Below are positions 15,830 through 24,203 of a DNA stretch of 64,000 nt, piece after piece (the stretch's first letter is position 1; the number at the start of each line of letters is the position of its first letter). Source of the DNA: Rhizohabitans arisaemae (GTDB lineage Bacteria; Actinomycetota; Actinomycetes; Streptosporangiales; Streptosporangiaceae); the NCBI RefSeq assembly GCF_025996515.1, contig NZ_BLRH01000021.1, forward strand, positions 304,690 to 368,689, given 5' to 3'. A model generated the notes under the pieces. The model did not search any database, was not told the origin of the DNA, and saw only the letters and a list, made by a program, of their open reading frames with translations. A program made the translations under genes and the position numbers.

Positions 15830-17859
15830 ACAGCACGACGGCCGAGCTGATCGCGAGATCGAACCGGCTGGGCGCCGACCCGCGCAACACCAACTACGCG
15901 GGCGGCAACACCTCCGCCAAAGGCCACGCCGTCGACCCGGTTACCGGGGAGGACGTCGAGCTGCTCTGGGTGAAGGGCTCCGGCGGCGACCTCGGCACCC
16001 TGACCGAGAACGGCCTGGCGGTCCTCCGGCTCGACCGGCTCCGCGCGCTCACCGGCGTCTACCCGGGACCCGAGCGCGAGGACGAGATGGTCGCCGCGTT
16101 CGGTTTCTGCGGGTTCGGCGGGACCGGCGCCGCGCCGTCCATCGACACCGCCATGCACGGCCTGGTCGACGCCGCCCACGTCGACCACCTGCACCCCGAC
16201 TCGGGGATCGCGCTGGCCACCGCCGCGGACGGGGAGAAGCTCACCGCCGAGTGCTTCGGCGACCGGGTGGTCTGGGTGCCGTGGCGCCGTCCCGGCTTCC
16301 AGCTCGGCCTGGACATCGCCGCGATCAGGCAGGCCAACCCGCAGGCCATCGGCTGCATCCTCGGCGGGCACGGGATCACCGCCTGGGGTGCCACGTCCGA
16401 CGAGTGCGAGGCCAACTCCCTGGAGATCATCCAGACCGCCGCCGCGTTCATCGAGGAGCGCGGGATCGCCGAGCCGTTCGGGCCGGTCCTGCCCGGGTTC
16501 GAGCCGCTGCCCGAGCCCGAGCGCCGGGCCCGCGCGGCCGCCCTCGCCCCGATCATCCGCGGGCTCGCCTCCACCGACGCCCCCCAGGTCGGGCATTTCA
16601 CCGACACCGCGCCGGTGCTGGACTTCCTGGCCCGCGCCGAACACCCGCGCCTGGCCACCCTCGGCACCTCCTGCCCCGACCACTTCCTCCGCACCAAAGT
16701 GCGCCCCCTCGTGCTGGACCTGCCCGCCGGCGCTTCCCTGGAGGAGACGGTGGTACGGCTGCGCGAACTGCACAGCGCGTACCGGGAGGAATACGCGGCC
16801 TACTACGGCAGGCACGCGGTCGACGGCTCTCCGGCGATGCGGGGCGCCGACCCGGCGATCGTGCTCGTCCCCGGCGTCGGCATGTTCAGCTTCGGCAAGG
16901 ACAAGCAGACCGCCCGGGTCGCGGGCGAGTTCTACCTCAACGCGATCAACGTGATGCGCGGCGCCGAGGCGGTCTCCGGCTACGCCCCGATCCCGGAGAG
17001 CGAGAAGTTCCGAATCGAATACTGGGAGCTGGAGGAGGCCAAACTGCGCCGCCTCCCACCCGCCAAGCCGCTCGCCACCCGGATCGCCCTGGTCACCGGA
17101 GCCGCCTCCGGCATCGGCGCGGCGATCGCGCGACGGCTGGCCGCCGAAGGCGCCTGCGTGGTGCTGGCCGACCGCGACCTTGAAGGTGCCGCCACGGTCG
17201 CCGCCGAACTGGGCGGGCCGGACGTCGCCGTCGCCGTGCACGCCGACCTGACCGCCGAAGCCGACATCCGGGCGATGCTGGACGCCGCCGCCCTGGCCTT
17301 CTGCGGGGTGGACCTGGTGGTCAACAACGCCGGGCTGTCCGTCTCCAAGCCGCTGCTGGAGACCACCGCCGCCGACTGGGACCTCCAGCACGGCGTGATG
17401 GCCCGAGGCTCCTTCCTGGTTTCCCGGGAGGCCGCCCGGGTCATGCTGGACCAGAGGCTGGGCGGGGACATCGTCTACATCTGCTCGAAGAACGCGCTGG
17501 TCGCCGGGCCGGACAACGTCGCCTACGGCGCGGCCAAAGCCGACCAGGCGCACCAGGTCCGGCTGCTCGCCGCCGAACTCGGCCCGTCCGGCATCCGGGT
17601 CAACGGCGTCAACCCCGACGGCGTGGTCCGCGGCTCCGGCATCTTCGCCTCCGGCTGGGGCGCCAACCGGGCCGCCGTCTACGGGGTTCCCGAATCCGAA
17701 CTCGGCGCGTTCTACGCGGGGCGCACCCTGCTCAAGCGCGAGGTACTCCCCGAGCACGTGGCGGCGGCCGTCTTCACCCTCACCGGCGGGGACCTCTCCC
17801 ACACCACCGGCCTGCTCGTCCCGGTGGACGCCGGAGTCGCCGCCGCCTTCCTCCGCTGA
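15826..17859 (+). CDS. rhaEW: Bifunctional rhamnulose-1-phosphate aldolase / lactaldehyde dehydrogenase
   Basis: A 677-residue fusion. Residues 1-400 are a class II aldolase: NTNYAGGNTSAKGHAVDPV is the substrate loop, with zinc ligands HLHPDSGIAL and GGHGITAWG. Residues from about 415 are a short-chain dehydrogenase: NAD-binding VTGAASGIGAAIARRL, NNAG, then YICSKNALV and the catalytic YGAAKADQ. In Bacillus such fusions cleave rhamnulose 1-phosphate to DHAP and L-lactaldehyde and oxidise the aldehyde to L-lactate. lutABC downstream would take lactate to pyruvate. The start overlaps the rhamnosidase stop (ATGA). The first hairpin repeat begins 5 bases after its stop. The symbol is by analogy to Bacillus. 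Confidence 0.88.
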   Translation: MNSTTAELIARSNRLGADPRNTNYAGGNTSAKGHAVDPVTGEDVELLWVKGSGGDLGTLTENGLAVLRLDRLRALTGVYPGPEREDEMVAAFGFCGFGGTGAAPSIDTAMHGLVDAAHVDHLHPDSGIALATAADGEKLTAECFGDRVVWVPWRRPGFQLGLDIAAIRQANPQAIGCILGGHGITAWGATSDECEANSLEIIQTAAAFIEERGIAEPFGPVLPGFEPLPEPERRARAAALAPIIRGLASTDAPQVGHFTDTAPVLDFLARAEHPRLATLGTSCPDHFLRTKVRPLVLDLPAGASLEETVVRLRELHSAYREEYAAYYGRHAVDGSPAMRGADPAIVLVPGVGMFSFGKDKQTARVAGEFYLNAINVMRGAEAVSGYAPIPESEKFRIEYWELEEAKLRRLPPAKPLATRIALVTGAASGIGAAIARRLAAEGACVVLADRDLEGAATVAAELGGPDVAVAVHADLTAEADIRAMLDAAALAFCGVDLVVNNAGLSVSKPLLETTAADWDLQHGVMARGSFLVSREAARVMLDQRLGGDIVYICSKNALVAGPDNVAYGAAKADQAHQVRLLAAELGPSGIRVNGVNPDGVVRGSGIFASGWGANRAAVYGVPESELGAFYAGRTLLKREVLPEHVAAAVFTLTGGDLSHTTGLLVPVDAGVAAAFLR

Positions 17860-17864
17860 CCGCC

Positions 17865-18511
17865 TGATCGTTGCGGTGTGTACACCCTGACAGGGGCGCA
17901 CAACGCAACGATCACGCGGAGTCGTGGGCTCGGGGCCGGGTTCGGTGCTTGGGCCGCCTGCGGCCGTACCGGCCCTGGATTCGGATGATCGTTGTGGTGT
18001 GCGCACCTCGGAGGGGGTGCATATCGCAACGATCATGTGGGGTGTCGGGCCGGGTGGGTGGAGTCCTGGCTTGAGGGCTCGGCGGGTTCGGTGCTTGGGC
18101 CGCCTGCGGCCGTACCGGCTCTGGGCGGATCCTGGATTCGGGTGATCGTTGTGGTGTGTGCACCTTCGAGGGTGTATACGGCACAACGATCACGGGAAGT
18201 CGTCGGGGCTGTAGAGGTGTGTCCCGGAGGGGACGTACGGCGTATTGATCATGGAAGGTCAAGTGAGGCGGGGCCCGCGTCCCTGGCTGTTGCGGTTGTG
18301 GTGGGTTCGGGATTCGGGTGATCGTCGTGGTGTGTGCACCTTGGAGGGGGCGTAGAGCACATTGATCATGGCGTTGCCGGGGGGTTCAGGTGGGATTCCG
18401 GGTGGGGGCGGCTTTTGGCCGTACCGGCTTCGGTGGTCGCTGCCGGGGATGCCAGGCCGGGTGATCGTTGTGGTGTGTGCACCTTCGAGGGTGTACACGG
18501 CACAACGATCA
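17865..18511 (+). repeat. Array of five 50-bp hairpin repeats plus one degenerate copy
   Basis: Copies of exactly 50 bp lie at 17865-17914, 17986-18035, 18143-18192, 18319-18368 and 18462-18511; a degraded copy lies at 18202-18251. Each starts TGATCGT and ends GATCA, and folds into one long hairpin with an inner stem GTGTGTGCACC and a loop around TTCGAG. Paired positions change together: position 10 with 41 is C-G, T-G or T-A; position 17 with 34 is T-A, C-G or T-G. Copy four has decayed arms. Spacers are 67-107 bases, except 9 bases before the degraded copy. There is no T-run. They fill the gap between the rhaEW-like gene and lutA. Confidence 0.85.
17938..18119 (+). repeat. Repeated 36-bp spacer segment inside the hairpin array
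   Basis: The segment beginning GGGTTCGGTGCTTGGG and ending CCGTACCGGC occurs at 17938-17973 and again at 18084-18119. A partial version (GGCCGTACCGGCTT) appears near 18417-18430. So the array grew by copying a unit larger than the hairpin itself. The segment has its own small palindrome, GCCGCCTGCGGC. Confidence 0.75.
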
Positions 18512-18631
18512 CGGGAAGTCGCCGGGTCCGGTGCGAGGATGATTGCGGGCCGGTCCCGGGCCGCGCAACCACCGGGTGACGCGGGTCGTTCGCTCCGGAG
18601 AGCGGCGCCAGGAACATGTATGAGGAGAAAC

Positions 18632-19372
18632 GTGCGGGTTGCTCTGTTCGTCACCTGCGTCAATGACACGATATTTCCGGATACAGGGAAGGCGGTGGTC
18701 CGGCTGCTCCGCCGCCTCGGCCACGAGGTGGACTTCCCCGAAGGGCAGACCTGCTGCGGGCAGATGCACGTGAACACCGGGTACCCCGAGGCGGCGACCG
18801 CGCTCATGCGGCGATTCACGCAGGTGTTCGGGGGCTACGAGGCGGTGGTGGCGCCCTCGGCGTCCTGCGTGGCCACAGTCCGGGAGCAGTACCCGCGGCT
18901 CGCGGCGGCGGCCGGGGACCCGGCGTTGGCCGAGGAGGTCACGAGGGTCGCCGGCAAGGTGTACGACCTCTCCGAGCTCCTGGTCGACGTGCTCGGGACG
19001 ACCGACGTGGGCGCGTACTATCCGCACACGGTGACCTACCATCCGACCTGCCACTCGCTGCGCGGCCTCCACCTGGGCGACCGGCCGCTGCGGCTGCTCC
19101 GGCAGGTGCGCGGGCTCCGGCTCGTCGAGCTGCCCGAGGCAGCGGAGTGCTGCGGCTTCGGGGGTACGTTCGCGGTGAAGAACCCCGCCGTATCCACCGC
19201 GATGGGGATCGACAAGGTGACCAACGTGATCTCCACCGGCGCCGAGGTGCTCTGCGCCGCCGACAACTCCTGCCTCACCCATCTCGGCGGGACGCTCTCC
19301 CGGCTGCGCGCCGGGGTCCGGACCGTGCACCTGGCCGAGATCCTCGCCTCCGTCGAGAGCGGGGCGGCGTGA
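18632..19372 (+). CDS. lutA: L-lactate utilisation protein LutA, (Fe-S)-binding
   Basis: A 246-residue protein with two CCG domains: TCCGQMHVNTGYPEAA (about residue 35) and ECCGFGGTFAVKNP (about 172), each completing an iron-sulfur/disulfide-type site, with YHPTCHSLRG between. LutA works with LutB and LutC to oxidise L-lactate to pyruvate. The GTG at 18632 is chosen because AGGAG lies 5 bases upstream; the in-frame ATG at 18620 overlaps that site. It ends with a GTGA overlap with lutB. Its position after the rhamnose operon suits lactate made from lactaldehyde. The hairpin array fills the space upstream. Confidence 0.88.
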   Translation: MRVALFVTCVNDTIFPDTGKAVVRLLRRLGHEVDFPEGQTCCGQMHVNTGYPEAATALMRRFTQVFGGYEAVVAPSASCVATVREQYPRLAAAAGDPALAEEVTRVAGKVYDLSELLVDVLGTTDVGAYYPHTVTYHPTCHSLRGLHLGDRPLRLLRQVRGLRLVELPEAAECCGFGGTFAVKNPAVSTAMGIDKVTNVISTGAEVLCAADNSCLTHLGGTLSRLRAGVRTVHLAEILASVESGAA

Positions 19373-20796
19373 GCGGCCACACCTACCTCGGCATGCCGGC
19401 CTTCCCGGAGCGGTCCGCGGCAGCCGTACAGGACGCCCAGCTCCGCCACAACCTGCGCCATGCCACCCGGACGATCCGCGGCAAGCGCGCGGCGGTGATC
19501 GACGAGCTCCCGGATTGGCCGGGGGCGCGGGAGGCCGCGAAGGAGATCAAAGACCGTACGCTCCGGCATCTCGACCGGTACCTCGTGCAGCTGGAGGAGG
19601 CGGTCACGGCCGCCGGGGGTACCGTGCACTGGGCCGCCGACGCAGCCGAGGCCAACCGGATCGTCGTCGGCCTGGTCGAAGCCACCGGCGAGCGGTCCGT
19701 GGTCAAGGTCAAGTCGATGGCCACCCAGGAGATCGGGCTCAACGAGGCGCTGGAAAGCGCCGGAATCACGGCGTATGAGACCGACCTGGCCGAGCTCATC
19801 GTGCAGCTGGGGGAGGACACCCCCTCGCACATCCTCGTCCCGGCGATCCACCGCAACCGCGCGGAGATCCGGGAGATCTTCCAGCGGGCCATGGCGGACT
19901 GGGGCCGTCCCGCCCCCGGCGACCTGACAGACGACCCGCGTGCCCTGGCCGAAGCCGCCCGGCTTCACCTGCGGGAACGGTTCATGTCCACCCGGGTGGC
20001 CGTTTCCGGCGCCAACTTCATGGTGGCCGAGACCGGGACGCTGGTCGTATTGGAGTCCGAGGGGAACGGGCGGATGTGCCTGACCCTCCCGGAAACCCTG
20101 ATCAGCGTGGTGGGCATCGAAAAGACCATCCCGACTTGGGAGGATTTATCGGTCTTTCTTGAGTTGTTGCCGCGTTCGTCGACGGGTGAGCGGATGAATC
20201 CGTACACGACCACTTGGACCGGGGTGACCCCCGGGGACGGACCGCAGACCTTCCACCTGGTTCTCCTCGACAACGGTCGAACCGACGTCCTGGCGGACCA
20301 GGTCGGACGGCAGGCACTGCGCTGCATCCGCTGCTCGGCCTGCCTCAACGTGTGCCCCGTGTACCAGCGCACCGGAGGCCACGCCTACGGCTCGGTCTAT
20401 CCCGGACCGATCGGGGCGATTCTCACTCCCCAGCTACGCGGCATGCAGAGCGAACTCGACGCCTCACTGCCGTACGCGTCCACTCTCTGCGGCGCCTGCT
20501 ACGAGGTCTGCCCCGTCGCCATCGACATCCCCGAAGTCCTCGTCCACCTGCGTGCCCGCGCCGTCCAGGAGTCCGGCCACCGCGCCGAACGCCTCGCCAT
20601 GCGCGCCGCGCGCTGGGTTCTGGAACGTCCGGTACGGCTGACGCGGGCCCAGAACGCCGCCGGCCGCTTCCGCCGCCTGATCCCGAAACGCCTCCCCGGG
20701 CCGCTCGGCGGCTGGACCGACACCAGAGACCTCCCCCCGGTGCCGCGGGAATCCTTCCGCGCCTGGTGGCGCCGGACCGAGAAGGGCGACTCATGA
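19369..20796 (+). CDS. lutB: L-lactate utilisation protein LutB, 4Fe-4S electron carrier
   Basis: A 475-residue protein. The N-terminal two thirds are a LUD (DUF162) domain, with VVKVKSMATQEIGLNEAL and NFMVAETGTLVVLESEGNGR. A two-cluster ferredoxin segment follows: CIRCSACLNVCPVYQ (about residue 320) and CGACYEVCPVAIDIPEVL (about 370). A basic C-terminal tail follows. It accepts electrons in the LutABC lactate oxidation complex. GTG start overlapping the lutA stop; ATGA overlap with lutC. The three genes are thus strictly coupled. Confidence 0.9.
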   Translation: MSGHTYLGMPAFPERSAAAVQDAQLRHNLRHATRTIRGKRAAVIDELPDWPGAREAAKEIKDRTLRHLDRYLVQLEEAVTAAGGTVHWAADAAEANRIVVGLVEATGERSVVKVKSMATQEIGLNEALESAGITAYETDLAELIVQLGEDTPSHILVPAIHRNRAEIREIFQRAMADWGRPAPGDLTDDPRALAEAARLHLRERFMSTRVAVSGANFMVAETGTLVVLESEGNGRMCLTLPETLISVVGIEKTIPTWEDLSVFLELLPRSSTGERMNPYTTTWTGVTPGDGPQTFHLVLLDNGRTDVLADQVGRQALRCIRCSACLNVCPVYQRTGGHAYGSVYPGPIGAILTPQLRGMQSELDASLPYASTLCGACYEVCPVAIDIPEVLVHLRARAVQESGHRAERLAMRAARWVLERPVRLTRAQNAAGRFRRLIPKRLPGPLGGWTDTRDLPPVPRESFRAWWRRTEKGDS

Positions 20797-21605
20797 ACTC
20801 CCGCGACCTGATCCTCGCCCGAATCCGAGGCGCCCTATCAGCCGAGGTCCCCGACACCGAGCCCGGTCCCCCCGGCCACGGCGACCGGCGGGCCGACCAG
20901 CACACCGCGGCAAAGCCGGCCGCCGATGACCCAGGCGGGCAGGAAGCCGCAGCGAGGACCGGTCGTGGCCCTGGCAACCTGGCGTCCAACCCAGCCGATA
21001 CCGGTACGGAGTCCGCGGGCCGGGCTCAGACCGACAGGCCGGTTGGAAATCGTCGGACGGGAGCTCAAAGCGCTGGCGAGCAACATATGGGCGAGGGCGC
21101 TCTGGAGCTGCTGGCCGAGCGGATCCGTGACTACCGGGCTCAGGTGCGCCTGGTTCGGGCTGAGGAGATCCCCAACGCGGTGGCCAAGGCGCTACGGGCG
21201 AGAAACGCACGGCGTATCGTCGTTCCCCCGGGATTCCCCGCCGAGTGGCTCGCTTCGGGTGAATGCGAATGGCTGTCCGACGAGGGACCGCTCACGCCGG
21301 CTGAGCTCGATCGGGTCGACGGTGTGATCACCTCCTGTGTGGTGGCGATCGCCGAGACCGGCACCCTGGTCCTGGACGGGGGAACGGGTCAAGGCCGCAG
21401 GGCGCTCACCCTCATCCCCGACTATCACCTGTGCGTCGTGCCCGTCGGCAGGGTGGTCCGGACCGTCGCCGAGGCGATGCCGCTACTCGACCCGATACGT
21501 CCGCTGACCTGGATCAGCGGCCCCTCCGCCACCAGCGACATCGAACTCGACCGCGTCGAAGGCGTCCACGGCCCCCGAACCCTGGAAGTGATCGTCGTCG
21601 GGTAG
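20793..21605 (+). CDS. lutC: L-lactate utilisation protein LutC, LUD domain
   Basis: A 270-residue LUD-domain protein: ARRIVVPPGFPAEWL, then VDGVITSCVVAIAETGTLVL and DYHLCVVPVGRVV, ending HGPRTLEVIVVG. It is the third component of lactate oxidation. Residues about 25-90 form a long low-complexity insert rich in Gly, Ala, Arg and Pro that is not usual for LutC and is probably disordered. The end is complete, but an IS630-type relic begins immediately after the stop. No regulator of the GntR (LldR/LutR) type is present nearby. Confidence 0.85.
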   Translation: MNSRDLILARIRGALSAEVPDTEPGPPGHGDRRADQHTAAKPAADDPGGQEAAARTGRGPGNLASNPADTGTESAGRAQTDRPVGNRRTGAQSAGEQHMGEGALELLAERIRDYRAQVRLVRAEEIPNAVAKALRARNARRIVVPPGFPAEWLASGECEWLSDEGPLTPAELDRVDGVITSCVVAIAETGTLVLDGGTGQGRRALTLIPDYHLCVVPVGRVVRTVAEAMPLLDPIRPLTWISGPSATSDIELDRVEGVHGPRTLEVIVVG

Positions 21606-22044
21606 CCATCGGCGACGACCTGCTGTGGGGCGTCAACCGCCGCAAGGGCATCGACCACACCTGGGCCGCACTGCGCTCGATCCGCGCCGCCCGGCCGGAC
21701 GGCGCCCCGATCTATGTGATCCTGGACAACCTGTCGGCCCACAAGAACTGGCGTATCCGCACCTGGGCCGGGAAACACAAGGTCAGGCTGCTGTTCACCC
21801 CGACGTATGCCTCCTGGGCCAACCCGATCGAGGCGCGCTTCGGAGCGTTGCGCCAGTTCAGCCCGGCCAACTCCGACCACCGAAACACACGGTCCAGACC
21901 CGGGCACTGCACGCCTACCTGCGCCGGCGCAACGCCCACGCCCGCCACCCCGACGTGCCGACCGCCCAACGCCGCGAACGCGCCCGCATCCACAGCGAGA
22001 AGGGCATCCGCTGGGGCGGCAGACCCCCGGCATCCCCAGCCTGA
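21606..22044 (+). pseudogene. IS630-family transposase 3' remnant
   Basis: The C-terminal half of an IS630-type DDE transposase. It reads GDDLLWGVNRRKGIDHTWAA, then PIYVILDNLSAHKN (with the catalytic Asp) and RLLFTPTYASWANPIEARFG (with the catalytic Glu). Near 21885 the frame shifts, and the family continues as HTVQTRALHAYLRRRNAHA and then GIRWGGRPPA. It has no N-terminal half. It is fused to the end of lutC and marks the border with the accessory island. Confidence 0.75.
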
Positions 22045-22175
22045 AGACATCTACCGAGCTCGATGATCGTTTCGGGTCACAGCACTAGTTCCAAACCGCA
22101 GGTCAACCTCGCTGGCCGAGTTCTCAGCAACCACCCCCGTGAGGGTCGCTTGAGTCGTCCCGGACACGTGGAGAG

Positions 22176-22893
22176 TCAAAGATCTTCTCCCCCTTCAGGG
22201 CGGTACCTTTGGCACGCGATTCCTTTCCCAGTGGAGGCCACGCCACAGGTATCGCACAATGGGCAGGGGAGACGGGGGGACGCAGACAACAGGGCATCGA
22301 GACGATGTGGCTTCCGAGTAGCCGGTCGACGCTGTCGCCGTCGTATTCGACGCCCTCTGGCATCTGCTCGGTATTGATGACGGGATAGGGTCGGGTACAC
22401 GACGCGCACAGCCGCAGTTCCCAGCGGGCGTGGCTCTGCGGGCACTTGACCGAGTACGTGCCGTCCGGCCTGGACCGGTACCCTCGCCAGGGATCAGGCC
22501 TCCGCTGCAGGCAGACCGGACACCTCGTGTACGCGGCGATGGTCTCGGCGGCCACGGTCAGTTCGTCCGCCAGCAGGTCCAGGAGTTCTGCCTCCCCGGC
22601 GCCGCCCGAACGACCGGCAGCCCGGGCCCTCAGCGACTGCACCCTCACGCGGGCGGTGGCCAGTTCTTCGGGAGCGGGGGCTGTGTGACGACAAGCCCCC
22701 TGCTCGGCCAAGAGCCAGTCGTGCCGTCAGCCATCTCCCGCCCGTCCACCTGACGGCACCGTACTGTGATCGGATAGTCGCGGTATCGCTCCCGCGTGAG
22801 AGCGCTGTATCGGCTCCGGGCCAGCCGGACCACACTGTCGATCTCCATCGGTGAGACCGGCAGCAACCTCACGCCGCCGCACCTCCATGGCAA
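22176..22893 (-). pseudogene. Frameshifted zinc-cluster protein gene
   Basis: Three frames read in succession look like one broken gene. From 22893: VRLLPVSPMEIDSVVRLARS, continuing to about 22710. Then in another frame LAEQGACRHTAPAPEELATA, a helical stretch, and CPVCLQRRPDP with CPQSHARWELRLCASC. Then near 22290 a third frame gives CPLCDTCGVASTGKGIAC and ends at 22176. The paired cysteines suggest one or two zinc ribbons. Single-base losses near 22710 and 22290 explain the shifts. The function is unknown. It follows the vWA gene and its neighbour on the same strand. Sequencing error is the alternative to real decay. Confidence 0.5.
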
Positions 22894-22900
22894 AGGCGAG

Positions 22901-23560
22901 TCACAGCCGGAGAAGACCTCGAGGCGTAGCCCGTTTCGGCAGCGTCTTCCGTTCTTCGAACGTACCCGGATAGATGATCAAAGTGGATATCCCGGGTTCG
23001 TCGGCGATCAGCCACCCTATCTCGTCTTGCGTGGTCGCAGTCCGGTCGTGCCTGGTGAGTGCATGCGGAAGAGCCAGGACGCGCAATACCGACCGCCCGC
23101 CGACGGCGAGCTCGAAAACCCCCGTAGGCAGCCATACAAAGGTTGCGCCCTGACCCGTGGCTTCACCGCTTCCGGTGTTTAGCCGGATCGGCGGTCCGCC
23201 GTAGGTGAACGATGGATTTTCTCCCGCGCCTGCGGGTTCACCGGACTCACCTGATTCGTCGAGTAGGCCAAGGTGATCGAGCGAGTGGAGGAGTAGCAGC
23301 CAAGTATAGACGGTGAACCCCCGACACCAGTCCTGAATCCGAACCGCGGGGCAGCCTTCCCGGTCTCTCCCGGTACGGTTGTTCACCCACGCCTGCCACA
23401 GGTCGCGCACCCGGCGATAGCGACCCTCGTTGACCAGGAGGTTTGTGGCTCGAAGCGCGATCCTGATCTCGGCCTGCCGGTTGACTCCCGGCAGGATGCC
23501 ATCACCGCGCAGCGTGACGAGGACATCCCTGACCGCGCCGAGTTCCTTGTGTCTCGCCAC
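22901..23560 (-). CDS. Hypothetical protein following a vWA gene (possibly frameshifted)
   Basis: A 219-residue frame starting with GTG 23560, which has GGAAGGA seven bases upstream. It overlaps the vWA gene by 59 bases. Visible parts are RHKELGAVRDVLVTLRGDGI, RNRRVRDLW-like RYRRVRDLWQAWVNN, DWCRGFTVYTWLLLLHSLDH, and an end rich in strands (LIADEPGISTLIIYPGTF). I do not recognise the family. Because the next frame downstream seems to continue it (VRLLPVSPMEIDSV), it may be the middle of a longer broken gene spanning 22176-23640. No membrane segment or signal peptide is clear. Confidence 0.4.
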   Translation of the reverse strand: MARHKELGAVRDVLVTLRGDGILPGVNRQAEIRIALRATNLLVNEGRYRRVRDLWQAWVNNRTGRDREGCPAVRIQDWCRGFTVYTWLLLLHSLDHLGLLDESGESGEPAGAGENPSFTYGGPPIRLNTGSGEATGQGATFVWLPTGVFELAVGGRSVLRVLALPHALTRHDRTATTQDEIGWLIADEPGISTLIIYPGTFEERKTLPKRATPRGLLRL

Positions 23561-24203
23561 AGCCAGGTCCTTCCATGTCTCGTTCGCCGTCCGCGACGAC
23601 CCGTTTAGGCTCGCGGCCACCGAGCGCTGCTGCCTGATCAGCGCGTTGCAGCTCGATGGACGGGTCGGCGATGAACACGCGCAACACCTGGATATCGTCG
23701 TCGTCCATGTCCTGACCGATGCCGACACCCAGCCTGATCGCCTTGGCCCCGCGCGGTGAGGCGAGCAACCACTGGAGTGGCCCTTCCCACGCATCGGTCG
23801 GTCTTCCGTCGGATATGAGGATCAGCGTCGGCATGAACGCGTTCGGCGGGATAACCCGCTCATCGGCGAGCAGCTCCGTGAGCAGTGCAAGCGCGGCGCC
23901 GAAGGGGGTGCGACCACTGGCTCGGAGGTTGCTCCACTGGAGTTCTATGGCGGGAACAGGCGGTTGATGTAGGGTCGCGCTTTCCCCGCCGAAGGCCACG
24001 ACGCCGACCTGGATCTCACCCCGGATGGTCCGCTCAGCGGTGAAGCTCCGAATCATCATGGTAATGCACTCGTTGAGTATCTCGATCTTGCGCAACTGCG
24101 TCATGCTGCCGCTGACGTCGGCGAGCACGCTAACGGGCAGAGAGCGGGCCGGGGCGGCGCTGGGGCGCGGGAGAGGCGCATCGAAGGGTGCTGCCTGAGT
24201 CAA
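23502..24203 (-). CDS. von Willebrand factor A domain protein, TerY-like
   Basis: A 233-residue protein, mostly one vWA domain. The MIDAS motif is VLADVSGSM (about residue 26, D-x-S-x-S), with SGRTPFGAAL giving the conserved Thr and LILISDGRPTDAW giving the later Asp. This is the TerY-like group often found with kinases, phosphatases or defence genes. The C-terminus after IADPSIELQRADQAAAL looks unnatural (basic, Gly- and Arg-rich), so a frameshift near 23640 is likely. TTG start at 24203 with GAGG just upstream. It is the first gene of a minus-strand group that decays downstream. Confidence 0.65.
   Translation of the reverse strand: MTQAAPFDAPLPRPSAAPARSLPVSVLADVSGSMTQLRKIEILNECITMMIRSFTAERTIRGEIQVGVVAFGGESATLHQPPVPAIELQWSNLRASGRTPFGAALALLTELLADERVIPPNAFMPTLILISDGRPTDAWEGPLQWLLASPRGAKAIRLGVGIGQDMDDDDIQVLRVFIADPSIELQRADQAAALGGREPKRVVADGERDMEGPGCGETQGTRRGQGCPRHAAR

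Noticed and set aside
17860-17914. Simple Rho-independent terminator after the rhaEW-like gene
   Set aside because: The first hairpin is well placed but lacks a T-run, and the same hairpin recurs four more times, so a general repeat is the better description; a terminator effect remains possible.
13241-18186. Long minus-strand open frames opposite the second rhamnosidase and rhaEW-like genes (up to 791 codons)
   Set aside because: They mirror the GC-rich codon pattern of the real plus-strand genes, are rich in Gly, Arg and Pro, and show no motifs. They are antisense shadows.
17865-18511. CRISPR array
   Set aside because: Repeats are 50 bp and fully palindromic, spacers vary from 9 to 107 bases and contain repeated segments, and no cas gene is near.
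22430-22753. Plus-strand frames opposite the zinc-cluster pseudogene
   Set aside because: The minus strand shows ordered CPxC motifs and continuing sequence; the plus frames are random.
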